Shown: positions 18,053 to 24,220 of the stretch, piece after piece
Position numbering within the stretch: the first letter of the stretch is position 1
How the letters are laid out: each line of letters opens with the position of its first letter
Assembly: GCA_027029065.1 (NCBI GenBank)
Contig: JALVGO010000184.1
Location: forward strand, 1-34,734
From: Sulfurovum sp.
GTDB lineage: Bacteria; Campylobacterota; Campylobacteria; Campylobacterales; Sulfurovaceae
Direction: 5' to 3'
Length of the DNA stretch: 34,734 nucleotides
The notes under the pieces: model-generated
Told to the model about the DNA's origin: nothing
Database searches by the model: none
The model's input: only the letters and a program-made list of their open reading frames with translations
Translations under genes and position numbers: made by a program

Positions 18053-19150
18053 ATGAAACGAAGAGATTTTCTCACAACAACGGCAGTAGGTGCAGGTGCC
18101 TTGGCACTGAGCGGATGCCACCGTGCCGACAAAGCGGGTGACTCGGGTACTGTCCGCATCAACCGTGGCAAAAAGGTCACACTCAAACTCGCTACCTCAT
18201 GGCCGGCACACTTTCCCATCATGGGTACCGGGGTTGATACCTTTGCCAAACGGTGCAGTGAGCTCAGCGGCGGTACACTTGAGATCAAAGTTTTCGCAAA
18301 AAACATTCTTGTCCCTGCCATGCAGGTCTTTGATGCCTGTTCCGCTTCACAGATCGATGCGTTTCACTCCGGTGTCTACTACTGGAAAGGAAAGAACCCA
18401 GCATTCAGTATCTTTGGCGGTATGCCCCTTGGAATGCTCAGTGAAGAGATGATCACCTGGTTCAAATTTGGCGGCGGGTACGACCTGTGGCGGGAGCTCT
18501 ACGGAAAATTCAATCTCTATCCGCTCATTGGCGGTACTACAGGCCCCCAGATGGGCGGCTGGTTCAAAAAAGAGATCAACTCCCTTGCTGATCTCAAGGG
18601 TCTAAAGATGCGCATCCCCGGTCTTGGCGGAGAAGTCATGAAAAAGCTTGGGGTTAACCCTGTGCTGCTGCCCGCAGGTGAGATCTACACAGCGCTTGAG
18701 CGCGGTACCATCGACGCAACCGAATGGGTGGGACCTGCGCTTGACAGCATGATGGGATTTGCCAAAGCCGCACCCTACTACTACACCGGATGGCATGAGC
18801 CCGGCTCTATCCTCGAACTGACATTCAACAAAGCAAGGTGGGAGAAGCTTGGCAATGAGCACCGTGCCATCATCACTGCAGCAAGCGAAGAGATGACTGC
18901 AACCATGCTGCAGGAGTTCCGCTACAAAAATGCAAAAGCCCTTCAGACACTGCCCAAACAGGTGCAGATCAAAAACTTCCCGCCGGAGTTCTTTACAGCG
19001 GCAAAAAAAGCACTCAAAGAGGTGCTTCAGGAACAAAGCGAACAGAGCGCCGACTTCAAACGGGTTCTGGAGAGTTACAACGCCTTCTATGCACTCAACA
19101 AACCGTGGGATGACATCAGCACCAAACACCTGCTGGAGATCAGAAACTAA
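18053..19150 (+). CDS. TRAP transporter substrate-binding lipoprotein, DctP family
   Basis: A periplasmic solute-binding protein for a TRAP transporter. It begins MKRRDFLTTTAVGAGALALSGC: a twin-arginine signal (RRDFL) joined to a lipobox (LSGC), so it is exported folded and anchored by lipid. The mature part shows the DctP pattern, including KLATSWPAHFPIMGTGVDTFA, the conserved LKGLKMRIPGLGGEVMKKLG block (the Arg that binds substrate carboxylate) and TIDATEWVGP. This resembles TakP-type binders of 2-oxo acids. The frame is open to 18008, but the Tat motif and AGAGG site fix the start at 18053 (365 residues). No DctQ or DctM membrane gene is in the window, so its transporter is elsewhere. Confidence 0.88.
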   Translation: MKRRDFLTTTAVGAGALALSGCHRADKAGDSGTVRINRGKKVTLKLATSWPAHFPIMGTGVDTFAKRCSELSGGTLEIKVFAKNILVPAMQVFDACSASQIDAFHSGVYYWKGKNPAFSIFGGMPLGMLSEEMITWFKFGGGYDLWRELYGKFNLYPLIGGTTGPQMGGWFKKEINSLADLKGLKMRIPGLGGEVMKKLGVNPVLLPAGEIYTALERGTIDATEWVGPALDSMMGFAKAAPYYYTGWHEPGSILELTFNKARWEKLGNEHRAIITAASEEMTATMLQEFRYKNAKALQTLPKQVQIKNFPPEFFTAAKKALKEVLQEQSEQSADFKRVLESYNAFYALNKPWDDISTKHLLEIRN

Positions 19151-20422
19151 TCAGTCGGGGTCAACTACCTCGACATGCAGTGTACGTCTGCCGCTTCTTA
19201 GAGTAAAGTCATCAACCTCTTTTCCAAGCGGACTGATTCTAAGCGTATTGTTGTCAATAAATGCCATATCAACCTCTTCAGGGAAGAGAATATCACTCAA
19301 GGTGTCGTGTCCGTCCATCGGTACAAAGTAGAGCCAGTAGCCTCTGCCACGGACAAGCTTTACCGTTGCTTCTTTCTCTTTGATGTATATCAGCTTCTCC
19401 AACGGCTTTGTTGTATGAAAATGCCAGCTTTTTGTAACTTCCCTTCCTTTGTATATGTAGCTGATTTGGGCACGGTAGTCGGTATCGTATGCCAGTCTCT
19501 CAAGCGGGAAGAGTGCAAACTCAAACTTGCTGAAACGTCTGTTGGGGTCATTTTTGCCTGAGAGCAGCCGTATCTTGGTAACCTCGCTGCCGTCACCTCG
19601 AAAAAGCTTGAAACTGCGAAGCTTCACTTTGTGAAAAAAGTAGTCGTTGAATGTTACACTGACAGGGAACCCAGAAACCTCATAGTCAGGCAGCGGATCA
19701 GGAACCTCCGAGTAAAATGCGGGCGGCACCTCCTCTTCCCCATCATAAGGGTAGAAGATCACTTTCGGGTTCATCCATTTGCTGCTGTCTTGCGCCTTTT
19801 CAAAACGTTTTGACTCAATACGGTGTTTGGGATCTTTACAGGCATGGTAGATGTATCTACCGCTGCCACGAAAAGAGGGCTCATGACACAGGGCATTGAG
19901 TTCACTGTTTCCCATCACATAGACAAAGGCACTGTTTTTGGTATCGGAGTATTGCTGTGCTACCCCTACCCCCATCTCATCTATACCGACATCAAGAAAG
20001 CCAAAACGGTGGTAGATAGCTGAAAAGAGCCCGTCCACAGAACTTTTGGCATCTTTGTTCTGGGTAGAGAGGTTTTCAATAACAAAGGCAGAGAGATAAC
20101 CGGCATGAAATGCTCTGTCTGAGGGGTGTACGCCTGTAAACCCGGGAAGTCCTTCCACTTCGGTATGGGCACTGCTTCTGTTTTTTACCAGATACTCCGC
20201 ATGTGCCTGTGCCGCCTTTGCAAGCTGCCCATTTGCCATCAGTGTGTTCATTCCCAATGCTTCACGCACTTGGTTGACCAGAGAAAAGGCTTCACTCTTT
20301 TCATACGCAATATCCATTGCCGGCTGTGTCCGTACCACAACCTTCTTTTCATCACTGAAAAATCCGCCATACAACAGACTGCTTCCCAAAAACAGGCTCA
20401 CACACAGAATAATTTGCCGCAT
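19151..20422 (-). CDS. secreted CAP-domain (SCP/PR-1-like) protein
   Basis: A 423-residue protein with a signal peptide (MRQIILCVSLFLGSSLLYG). Residues 45-175 form a CAP domain: ALGMNTLMANGQLAKAAQAHAEYLVKN is the usual 'N..R...G...L..N..L...A..HA..' pattern, followed by a second histidine region in HTEVEGLPGFTGVHPSDRA. The C-terminal half is beta-rich, with Ig-like or adhesion-like repeats (VSVTFNDYFF and ISYIYKGREVTKSWHF), and is unassigned. AAAGGGG precedes the ATG. Its stop codon abuts the stop of the TRAP gene with no base between. The function of bacterial CAP proteins is mostly unknown. Confidence 0.8.
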   Translation of the reverse strand: MRQIILCVSLFLGSSLLYGGFFSDEKKVVVRTQPAMDIAYEKSEAFSLVNQVREALGMNTLMANGQLAKAAQAHAEYLVKNRSSAHTEVEGLPGFTGVHPSDRAFHAGYLSAFVIENLSTQNKDAKSSVDGLFSAIYHRFGFLDVGIDEMGVGVAQQYSDTKNSAFVYVMGNSELNALCHEPSFRGSGRYIYHACKDPKHRIESKRFEKAQDSSKWMNPKVIFYPYDGEEEVPPAFYSEVPDPLPDYEVSGFPVSVTFNDYFFHKVKLRSFKLFRGDGSEVTKIRLLSGKNDPNRRFSKFEFALFPLERLAYDTDYRAQISYIYKGREVTKSWHFHTTKPLEKLIYIKEKEATVKLVRGRGYWLYFVPMDGHDTLSDILFPEEVDMAFIDNNTLRISPLGKEVDDFTLRSGRRTLHVEVVDPD

Positions 20423-20493
20423 TACACCCCTTTTTTACCCATATGGTACCGAAACTATACAGGGAAAAAACTGAGAATGGAAAGGAATATTCC

Positions 20494-20796
20494 CTACCCG
20501 GATATACTCTTTGCATACAGCAAAGAAGCCATAGCGACCATCGTAAAGATACCGAAAAGTTTTCTGTAAAAACGGTTGTTGATCATCACCGACACAAACG
20601 TGCCTGCCAGCAGCAGTACTGCTTCCATACCATACAGCACAAAGAGCAGCACAATTGCATTTTGGGGAGGTGTCATTGGTTTTTCATCGGGGAGGATAAA
20701 GACTTGAAGTCCGATCCATGCTATCCATACAAATACAAATACCGAAAAGAAGGCTGTCCAGAAGAGGAACTGTATTTTGCCGTTACGGATGAGCAT
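20494..20796 (-). CDS. small hypothetical membrane protein
   Basis: A 100-residue protein with three predicted membrane helices: FLFWTAFFSVFVFVWIAWI, AIVLLFVLYGMEAVLLLAG and LFGIFTMVAMASLLYA. There are short charged ends and no motif I recognise. AAAGAG lies before the ATG. It starts 24 bases after the yjdM stop, so the two are probably cotranscribed. Which membrane it occupies is presumed to be the inner one. Confidence 0.7.
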   Translation of the reverse strand: MLIRNGKIQFLFWTAFFSVFVFVWIAWIGLQVFILPDEKPMTPPQNAIVLLFVLYGMEAVLLLAGTFVSVMINNRFYRKLFGIFTMVAMASLLYAKSISG

Positions 20797-20820
20797 GTGA
20801 TCTCTTTGGGGAGGATTGGC

Positions 20821-21168
20821 TTACGCCTTTTTCACAAACTCCTGCTTGAGTTTGATCGCACCGACACCGGGGACTTTACAGTCAATGTTGTGACCGTCAT
20901 TCCCTTCAACGAGACGGATCCCCTTGATCTTGGTACCTACTTTGATGCCGCCGCTGCTGCCTTTGACTTTGAGGTCTTTGATGACAGTGACTGTATCACC
21001 GTCTGCAAGAATATTACCGTTTGCATCTTTGACTACCAGTCCAGACGCCTCTTCTTCTGCTGCATCTTTACTCCACTCATGCGCACACTCCGGACAGATA
21101 TAGAGGTTGCCGTCTTCATAAGTGTATTCACTGCCGCATTTTGGACAATTTGGGATATTTTCCATCAT
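20821..21168 (-). CDS. yjdM: zinc-ribbon protein YjdM (PhnA)
   Basis: A 115-residue member of the YjdM/PhnA family. It has an N-terminal zinc ribbon with [21 protein letters not shown] (two CXXC pairs), then the conserved core [28 protein letters not shown] and [22 protein letters not shown]. The old name links it to alkylphosphonate use, but the family is widespread in genomes without phosphonate genes and its true role is unclear. AAGGAA precedes the first of two ATG codons. It is followed by a small membrane-protein gene, and upstream lies arfB, 68 bases away. Confidence 0.88.
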   Translation of the reverse strand: MMENIPNCPKCGSEYTYEDGNLYICPECAHEWSKDAAEEEASGLVVKDANGNILADGDTVTVIKDLKVKGSSGGIKVGTKIKGIRLVEGNDGHNIDCKVPGVGAIKLKQEFVKKA

Positions 21169-21236
21169 GGTTTCCTTAGTATAGATTAAACTTTAGGCGT
21201 ATTTTATCGAAATGTTCGTAAAAGGAAGTGTTATGA

Positions 21237-21653
21237 CTATTCGTCTCTCACCTTACCCCGCATCTTTTTCTTGTTGGCATGCTTCTTTTTCGATGCAAGC
21301 CGGCGTTTGACAGCTCCTTTGGTCGGTTTGGTGGGGATGCGCTTTTTATGCGTGACGTTGACACTTCTTATCAGCTCTACCAGCCGCTTCAATGCCTCTG
21401 CTCTGTTTTGTTCCTGACTTCGGTGCTGTTGGGATTTGATGACGATGATGCCCTCTTTGGTAATACGCTTGTCTTTTAATGCAAGCAGTTTCTCTTTGTA
21501 GTGCTCAGGCAGAGAAGATGCGGCAATATCAAAGCGCAAATGCACCGATGCTGCTACTTTGTTGACCTTCTGCCCTCCGGAGCCCTGCGCCCGTATGGCG
21601 GAGAACTCTACTTCGTTTTCATCAAGGGTGACGGTGTTGGAGATGTGCAACAT
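21237..21653 (-). CDS. arfB: peptidyl-tRNA hydrolase ArfB (ribosome rescue factor)
   Basis: It releases peptides from ribosomes stalled at the end of broken mRNA. Residues 1-100 are the release-factor-like domain with the catalytic GGQ (26-28, in RAQGSGGQKVNKVA). Residues 105-138 are a strongly basic tail (KKRIPTKP onward, many Lys/Arg) of the type that occupies the empty mRNA channel in known ArfB. Length 138 matches E. coli ArfB (140). Its ATG begins one base after the relE stop. The AGGA ribosome site lies inside the last relE codons, so it depends on relBE transcription and probably on relE translation. This context is unusual and fits RelE action. Confidence 0.92.
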   Translation of the reverse strand: MLHISNTVTLDENEVEFSAIRAQGSGGQKVNKVAASVHLRFDIAASSLPEHYKEKLLALKDKRITKEGIIVIKSQQHRSQEQNRAEALKRLVELIRSVNVTHKKRIPTKPTKGAVKRRLASKKKHANKKKMRGKVRDE

Positions 21654-21654
21654 G

Positions 21655-21945
21655 CTATTTTCCTATTCTCTTCTCAAGATCACGATAGACAGCCCCATCT
21701 TCTCTCTTGCCCACAGAGAGTACCATAACCACAATCTTTTCTTCTATCACTTCATAGACCAGTCTAAACCCGGAACTTCGGAGTTTGATCTTGTAGACAT
21801 TCTGAAAACCACTCAATTTTGAATGCGGTACATGTGGATTTTCCAATCGTTCTTTGAGCTTTTTATGAAACTGTAGCTTGATACTATGATCAAGCTTTTT
21901 CCACTCTTTTAACGCTTTTGGTTTGAACTCAAGAGAGTAACTCAT
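21655..21945 (-). CDS. relE: RelE mRNA interferase toxin
   Basis: A type II toxin that enters the ribosomal A site and cuts mRNA. The 96-residue protein is strikingly like E. coli RelE, with the residues needed for cleavage at the same numbers: Lys52, Lys54, Arg61, Arg81 and Tyr87 (in YKIKLRSSGFRLVYEV and VGKREDGAVYRDL). An N-terminal ALKEWKKLD helix also matches. The start overlaps the antitoxin gene by 17 bases. The stop TAG is one base from arfB. All catalytic residues are intact, so it is predicted to be active. Confidence 0.93.
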   Translation of the reverse strand: MSYSLEFKPKALKEWKKLDHSIKLQFHKKLKERLENPHVPHSKLSGFQNVYKIKLRSSGFRLVYEVIEEKIVVMVLSVGKREDGAVYRDLEKRIGK

Positions 21946-22186
21946 CTAACTCTACCTTTATGGGCTCTTCTCCATCATTTTGTCTCTCTCTAACTACTTG
22001 GGCCAAATAGTAGTCATCGATGATATCCATCATCTTTTCATATAGACTGCTTGGTACAAGGTAGGCACTGGGTTTATTGTGGTTGAGTATGGCAACAGCT
22101 TCATTGCCTGCCTCTTCTATGATGGTTGAAGGACTCTTTTTAAGTTCGGAGATACTGGCAGTATAGTTCGCTAAAATCTGTGTCAT
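21929..22186 (-). CDS. Phd/YefM-type antitoxin of RelE
   Basis: An 85-residue antitoxin. Residues 8-48 (TASISELKKSPSTIIEEAG and AVAILNHNKPSAYLVP) are the Phd/YefM DNA-binding domain. The acidic C-terminal part (ERQNDGEEPIKVELDELL) is expected to wrap around RelE. It is first in the operon and overlaps relE by 17 bases. AAAGGA precedes the ATG. Such antitoxins normally repress their own promoter together with the toxin; the promoter is at 22221-22249. Confidence 0.9.
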   Translation of the reverse strand: MTQILANYTASISELKKSPSTIIEEAGNEAVAILNHNKPSAYLVPSSLYEKMMDIIDDYYLAQVVRERQNDGEEPIKVELDELLS

Positions 22187-22220
22187 ATAGCATATCCTTT
22201 TAGGTACTTTATTTTATACT

Positions 22221-22249
22221 ATATTAGCTACTTTTTATATAAATGTCAA
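22221..22249 (-). promoter_or_regulatory. promoter of the antitoxin-relE-arfB operon
   Basis: On the minus strand, TTGACA (22249-22244), a 17-base spacer and TAATAT (22226-22221) precede the antitoxin gene with a leader of about 30 bases. A strong -35 is unusual for this phylum. Confidence 0.7.
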
Positions 22250-22276
22250 ATCTATGCATGTGGTGTACAGCCCTGA

Positions 22277-22672
22277 TCACAAATCAAAAGAGAGATTGGC
22301 AAATACTCCTTCTGCACTTAGAGCACTCTTATAACGCGTTTTTAAAACCCTTACTTTCTTGGTCTGGAGGTCACATATCGCGATGCGAAAGCTCATCCCC
22401 ATCTGCGGCTCGACGATGCAGATGATCTTGCCTTCATATTCGCGCGTAGTATGGATGATGCCCTGCAGTTTCGGGAAGAAGTATTTGGGATAACTCAGCG
22501 GCGTGATCTCGACGATCTTGATGCTCTCCTTTTTCTCAAGCGTATCAAGTACCAGCTGCGCATCTTCCATACTCTCAAACTGCACACACCAGTCATCGAA
22601 GACTTTATTGAAATGTTTGAGGTCTTCATCCAGGAAACCTCCGGCGAGTGATTGTAGGGCGTAAATTGGCAT
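22277..22672 (-). CDS. hypothetical protein
   Basis: A 131-residue protein beginning MPIYALQSLAGGFLDEDLK. I do not recognise it. It is a mixed alpha/beta soluble protein with one Cys-containing strand (DDWCVQFES) and a central VEITPLSYPKYFFPKLQGIIH. The frame is open to 22720, but ATG 22672 has GAGG nine bases upstream and is preferred. It lies upstream of the relBE-arfB promoter on the same strand, and I see no link to toxin-antitoxin function in its sequence. Confidence 0.65.
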   Translation of the reverse strand: MPIYALQSLAGGFLDEDLKHFNKVFDDWCVQFESMEDAQLVLDTLEKKESIKIVEITPLSYPKYFFPKLQGIIHTTREYEGKIICIVEPQMGMSFRIAICDLQTKKVRVLKTRYKSALSAEGVFANLSFDL

Positions 22673-22791
22673 GTGTGTTATCCTCTTGTTTAAAAGTGGA
22701 ATGGTAGCATAATTTTTCATGCTTTACTATGCCATTTATATCCCAAATAGAGTTGCATATATAAATCAATCTATCTCTAAAAGCGTCAAAT

Positions 22792-22810
22792 ATGCATAAC
22801 TGTTATGCAT
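22792..22810. repeat. 19-base perfect palindrome
   Basis: ATGCATAAC (22792-22800) and GTTATGCAT (22802-22810) around a single base, directly before an orphan coding fragment. It could be an operator or a transposon relic. Confidence 0.6.
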
Positions 22811-22812
22811 TT

Positions 22813-22959
22813 ATGGCGTTATATACATACAACAAAGCCCTCTACTACGCCACCCTCAAAAAGGCACAGATAGACGGCAACATTATCCCCTTGGTCTACT
22901 TTTTGACTGAAGCTGTAGAGAGGATGAAAATGCAGTTGGGGATAGCGAGAAATTTATAA
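22813..22959 (+). pseudogene. orphan C-terminal coding fragment
   Basis: A 48-codon frame beginning MALYTYNKALYYATLKKAQ and ending VERMKMQLGIARNL. Base composition and residues look like real protein, and the style recalls the last helix of Fic-type proteins, but I cannot confirm this. It has no ribosome site and follows a palindrome, so it is probably the tail of a lost gene. Confidence 0.35.
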
Positions 22960-22964
22960 ACCAT

Positions 22965-23048
22965 CTATCCCATTGTCTCCCGCAACTTCTCCAACACCCT
23001 CACCATCGCCAGCGTATCAAGTTCACAATCTCTTTTGGGGAAAAGTGG
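22965..23048 (-). pseudogene. orphan C-terminal coding fragment, minus strand
   Basis: Reads PKRDCELDTLAMVRVLEKL and ends RETMG followed by TAG (22967-22965). It is helix-like with normal codon use for this genome, but has no start and no upstream continuation beyond the 14-base tandem repeat at 23046. The family is not recognised. Confidence 0.35.
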
Positions 23049-23073
23049 AAAAAGGGACATGGAAAAAGGGACA
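23046..23073. repeat. tandem duplication of a 14-mer
   Basis: TGGAAAAAGGGACA occurs twice without a gap (23046-23059, 23060-23073) and is followed by GGCTACTTT. It sits exactly where the minus-strand coding fragment breaks off. Confidence 0.85.
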
Positions 23074-23216
23074 GGCTACTTTAATCCATTCTTTAGCTTG
23101 TAGTATATGTCCTTGCAGACAAAGATACAAGTAACCTCTCCCCTTTATTCAGTATATTGATTCAACTAACATTTAATATTATATAAAAGATATAATGTAT
23201 AAATTTGACATAATTT

Positions 23217-23340
23217 GGGTGCAATCAACTACCCCGACCCAAGGGTACGGGGTATGAAATTGTTATAAATTTATCATTGGGTCTTCACCCTCGATAAATT
23301 GTCATCTCACAAGGTTCGACCTAAAGGTCGGGGAATTATT
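23217..23340 (-). mobile_element. IS200/IS605-like end or reRNA (omega-RNA) remnant
   Basis: Two hairpins about 90 bases apart: CGACC-TAAA-GGTCG (23317-23330), and ACCCCG/ACCC pairing with GGGT/CGGGGT (23231-23253, one bulge). Read on the minus strand, the second is CCCCG...CGGGG followed by TAGTTGATT, and is preceded by TTATAACAATTTCATA. This is the usual look of the right end of IS200/IS605 elements and of the 3' end of TnpB guide RNAs. No tnpA or tnpB remains. It could also be a small non-autonomous element bounded by the two hairpins. Confidence 0.5.
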
Positions 23341-23401
23341 CCCACAGTAGATTCAAGCTTATAGGTCTACCTCCACGCCGTCCACCTAATCTACCCAAAA
23401 A

Positions 23402-23503
23402 AATATCAGCACCCTCGCCATCAAAGACCACATTATCTACTTCAAATACGACAAAGCCATCCTCAAAACAGACTTACAACTCTCCTCTCTAAATTCCCAC
23501 TAA
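23402..23503 (+). pseudogene. orphan coding fragment
   Basis: In-frame translation includes STLAIKDHIIYFKYDKAIL and ends LQLSSLNSH before TAA. It looks like protein but has no start, and a stop lies shortly before it. The family is unknown. Confidence 0.3.
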
Positions 23504-23505
23504 AA

Positions 23506-23592
23506 TCAAAGGCATTTCGCTTCTATGATGATGTGTTCGATGGGCTGTAGGGGGGGGAGTTGCTGACTTGTTGCCTGTTCCTCACAACCCCA
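23506..23592 (-). pseudogene. orphan coding fragment with a C8 run
   Basis: Reads EEQATSQQLPPLQPIEHIII and ends EAKCL before TGA. A run of eight C on this strand (G8 at 23550-23557 on plus) lies in the frame. It overlaps the end of higA in another frame and has no start, so it is probably a remnant. Confidence 0.25.
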
Positions 23593-23863
23593 TCAAAACC
23601 TCAGGATTAGAGTTCGCAACATTTAACAACACACGGGCAGGTCCTTCCGGTTTTCGCCTGCCTTGCTCCCAGTTTCTCAGTGTCGCCACTGAAATGTTAA
23701 GCATCTTTGCAAACTCCATTTGTGTCAATTGATATTTTTCACGTATCTCCTTGGCATTGGGTTCTTCTATGTAAAAAGTGCGACTGGGACTCCTTTTTTT
23801 TGCAAGTATCTCTTTGGCTTCGCTTGCACTGGCAAGCAACTCATCAAATGATTTGTTATCCAT
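23582..23863 (-). CDS. HigA-type antitoxin (XRE family)
   Basis: A 93-residue antitoxin. Residues 38-90 form a helix-turn-helix of the HigA/MqsA type: IREKYQLTQMEFAKMLNISV followed by ATLRNWEQGRRKPEGPA. This follows an N-terminal region with a KEILAKKRSPSRTFYIEEP stretch. It starts three bases after the toxin stop, the toxin-first order that is normal for higBA. It is expected to bind the upstream promoter at 24185-24213 and repress it. Confidence 0.88.
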   Translation of the reverse strand: MDNKSFDELLASASEAKEILAKKRSPSRTFYIEEPNAKEIREKYQLTQMEFAKMLNISVATLRNWEQGRRKPEGPARVLLNVANSNPEVLMGL

Positions 23864-23866
23864 GGT

Positions 23867-24178
23867 TTACCCCTCTACAAATGTTTTTCTAAGCATCTCT
23901 ATCTGCTTAGGTGTCAAATCTTCTGTTTTACTCTTTTCGTATACATATATCATCAAAAGCAAACTATCATCTTCATGATAATAGTAAATAGTACGAATAC
24001 CTCCACTCTTACCACGACCTTTAACTTTCCATCTGACTTTTCTTAATCCACCGGAACCCTTAATAACCGCTCCACTTTTAGGATGTATGACTAAAAAGTT
24101 TTGTAACTCTTTATACTCATCGTCAGTTAAAATACGTGTTATCTCTTTGGTAAAGATAGAGGTCTCTGCTATTTCCAT
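23867..24178 (-). CDS. HigB-type toxin (RelE/ParE superfamily)
   Basis: A 103-residue toxin of the HigB-2 type: the N-terminal FTKEITRILTDDEYKELQNFL, then the core GSGGLRKVRWKVKGRGKSGG followed by IRTIYYYHEDDSLLLMIYVY with the basic residues used on RNA, and the C-terminal KSKTEDLTPKQIEMLRK helix. It precedes the HigA antitoxin by three bases. Its ATG is only six bases after a strong -10 box, so the toxin message is probably leaderless and no ribosome site is visible, while the antitoxin is read from within the same RNA. Confidence 0.88.
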   Translation of the reverse strand: MEIAETSIFTKEITRILTDDEYKELQNFLVIHPKSGAVIKGSGGLRKVRWKVKGRGKSGGIRTIYYYHEDDSLLLMIYVYEKSKTEDLTPKQIEMLRKTFVEG

Positions 24179-24184
24179 CTAAAA

Positions 24185-24213
24185 AGTATAGTACAATTAT
24201 ATTTATAAGTCAA
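24185..24213 (-). promoter_or_regulatory. higBA promoter, leaderless geometry
   Basis: On the minus strand, TTGACT (24213-24208), a 17-base spacer and TATACT (24190-24185) end six bases before the toxin ATG. The start point would fall on the ATG. Confidence 0.7.
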
Positions 24214-24220
24214 TGGCGTA

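Noticed and set aside
23550..23557. G8 run as a phase-variation switch
   Set aside because: Such runs switch genes in Campylobacter, but here it lies in a startless fragment beyond the higA stop, so no gene would be switched.
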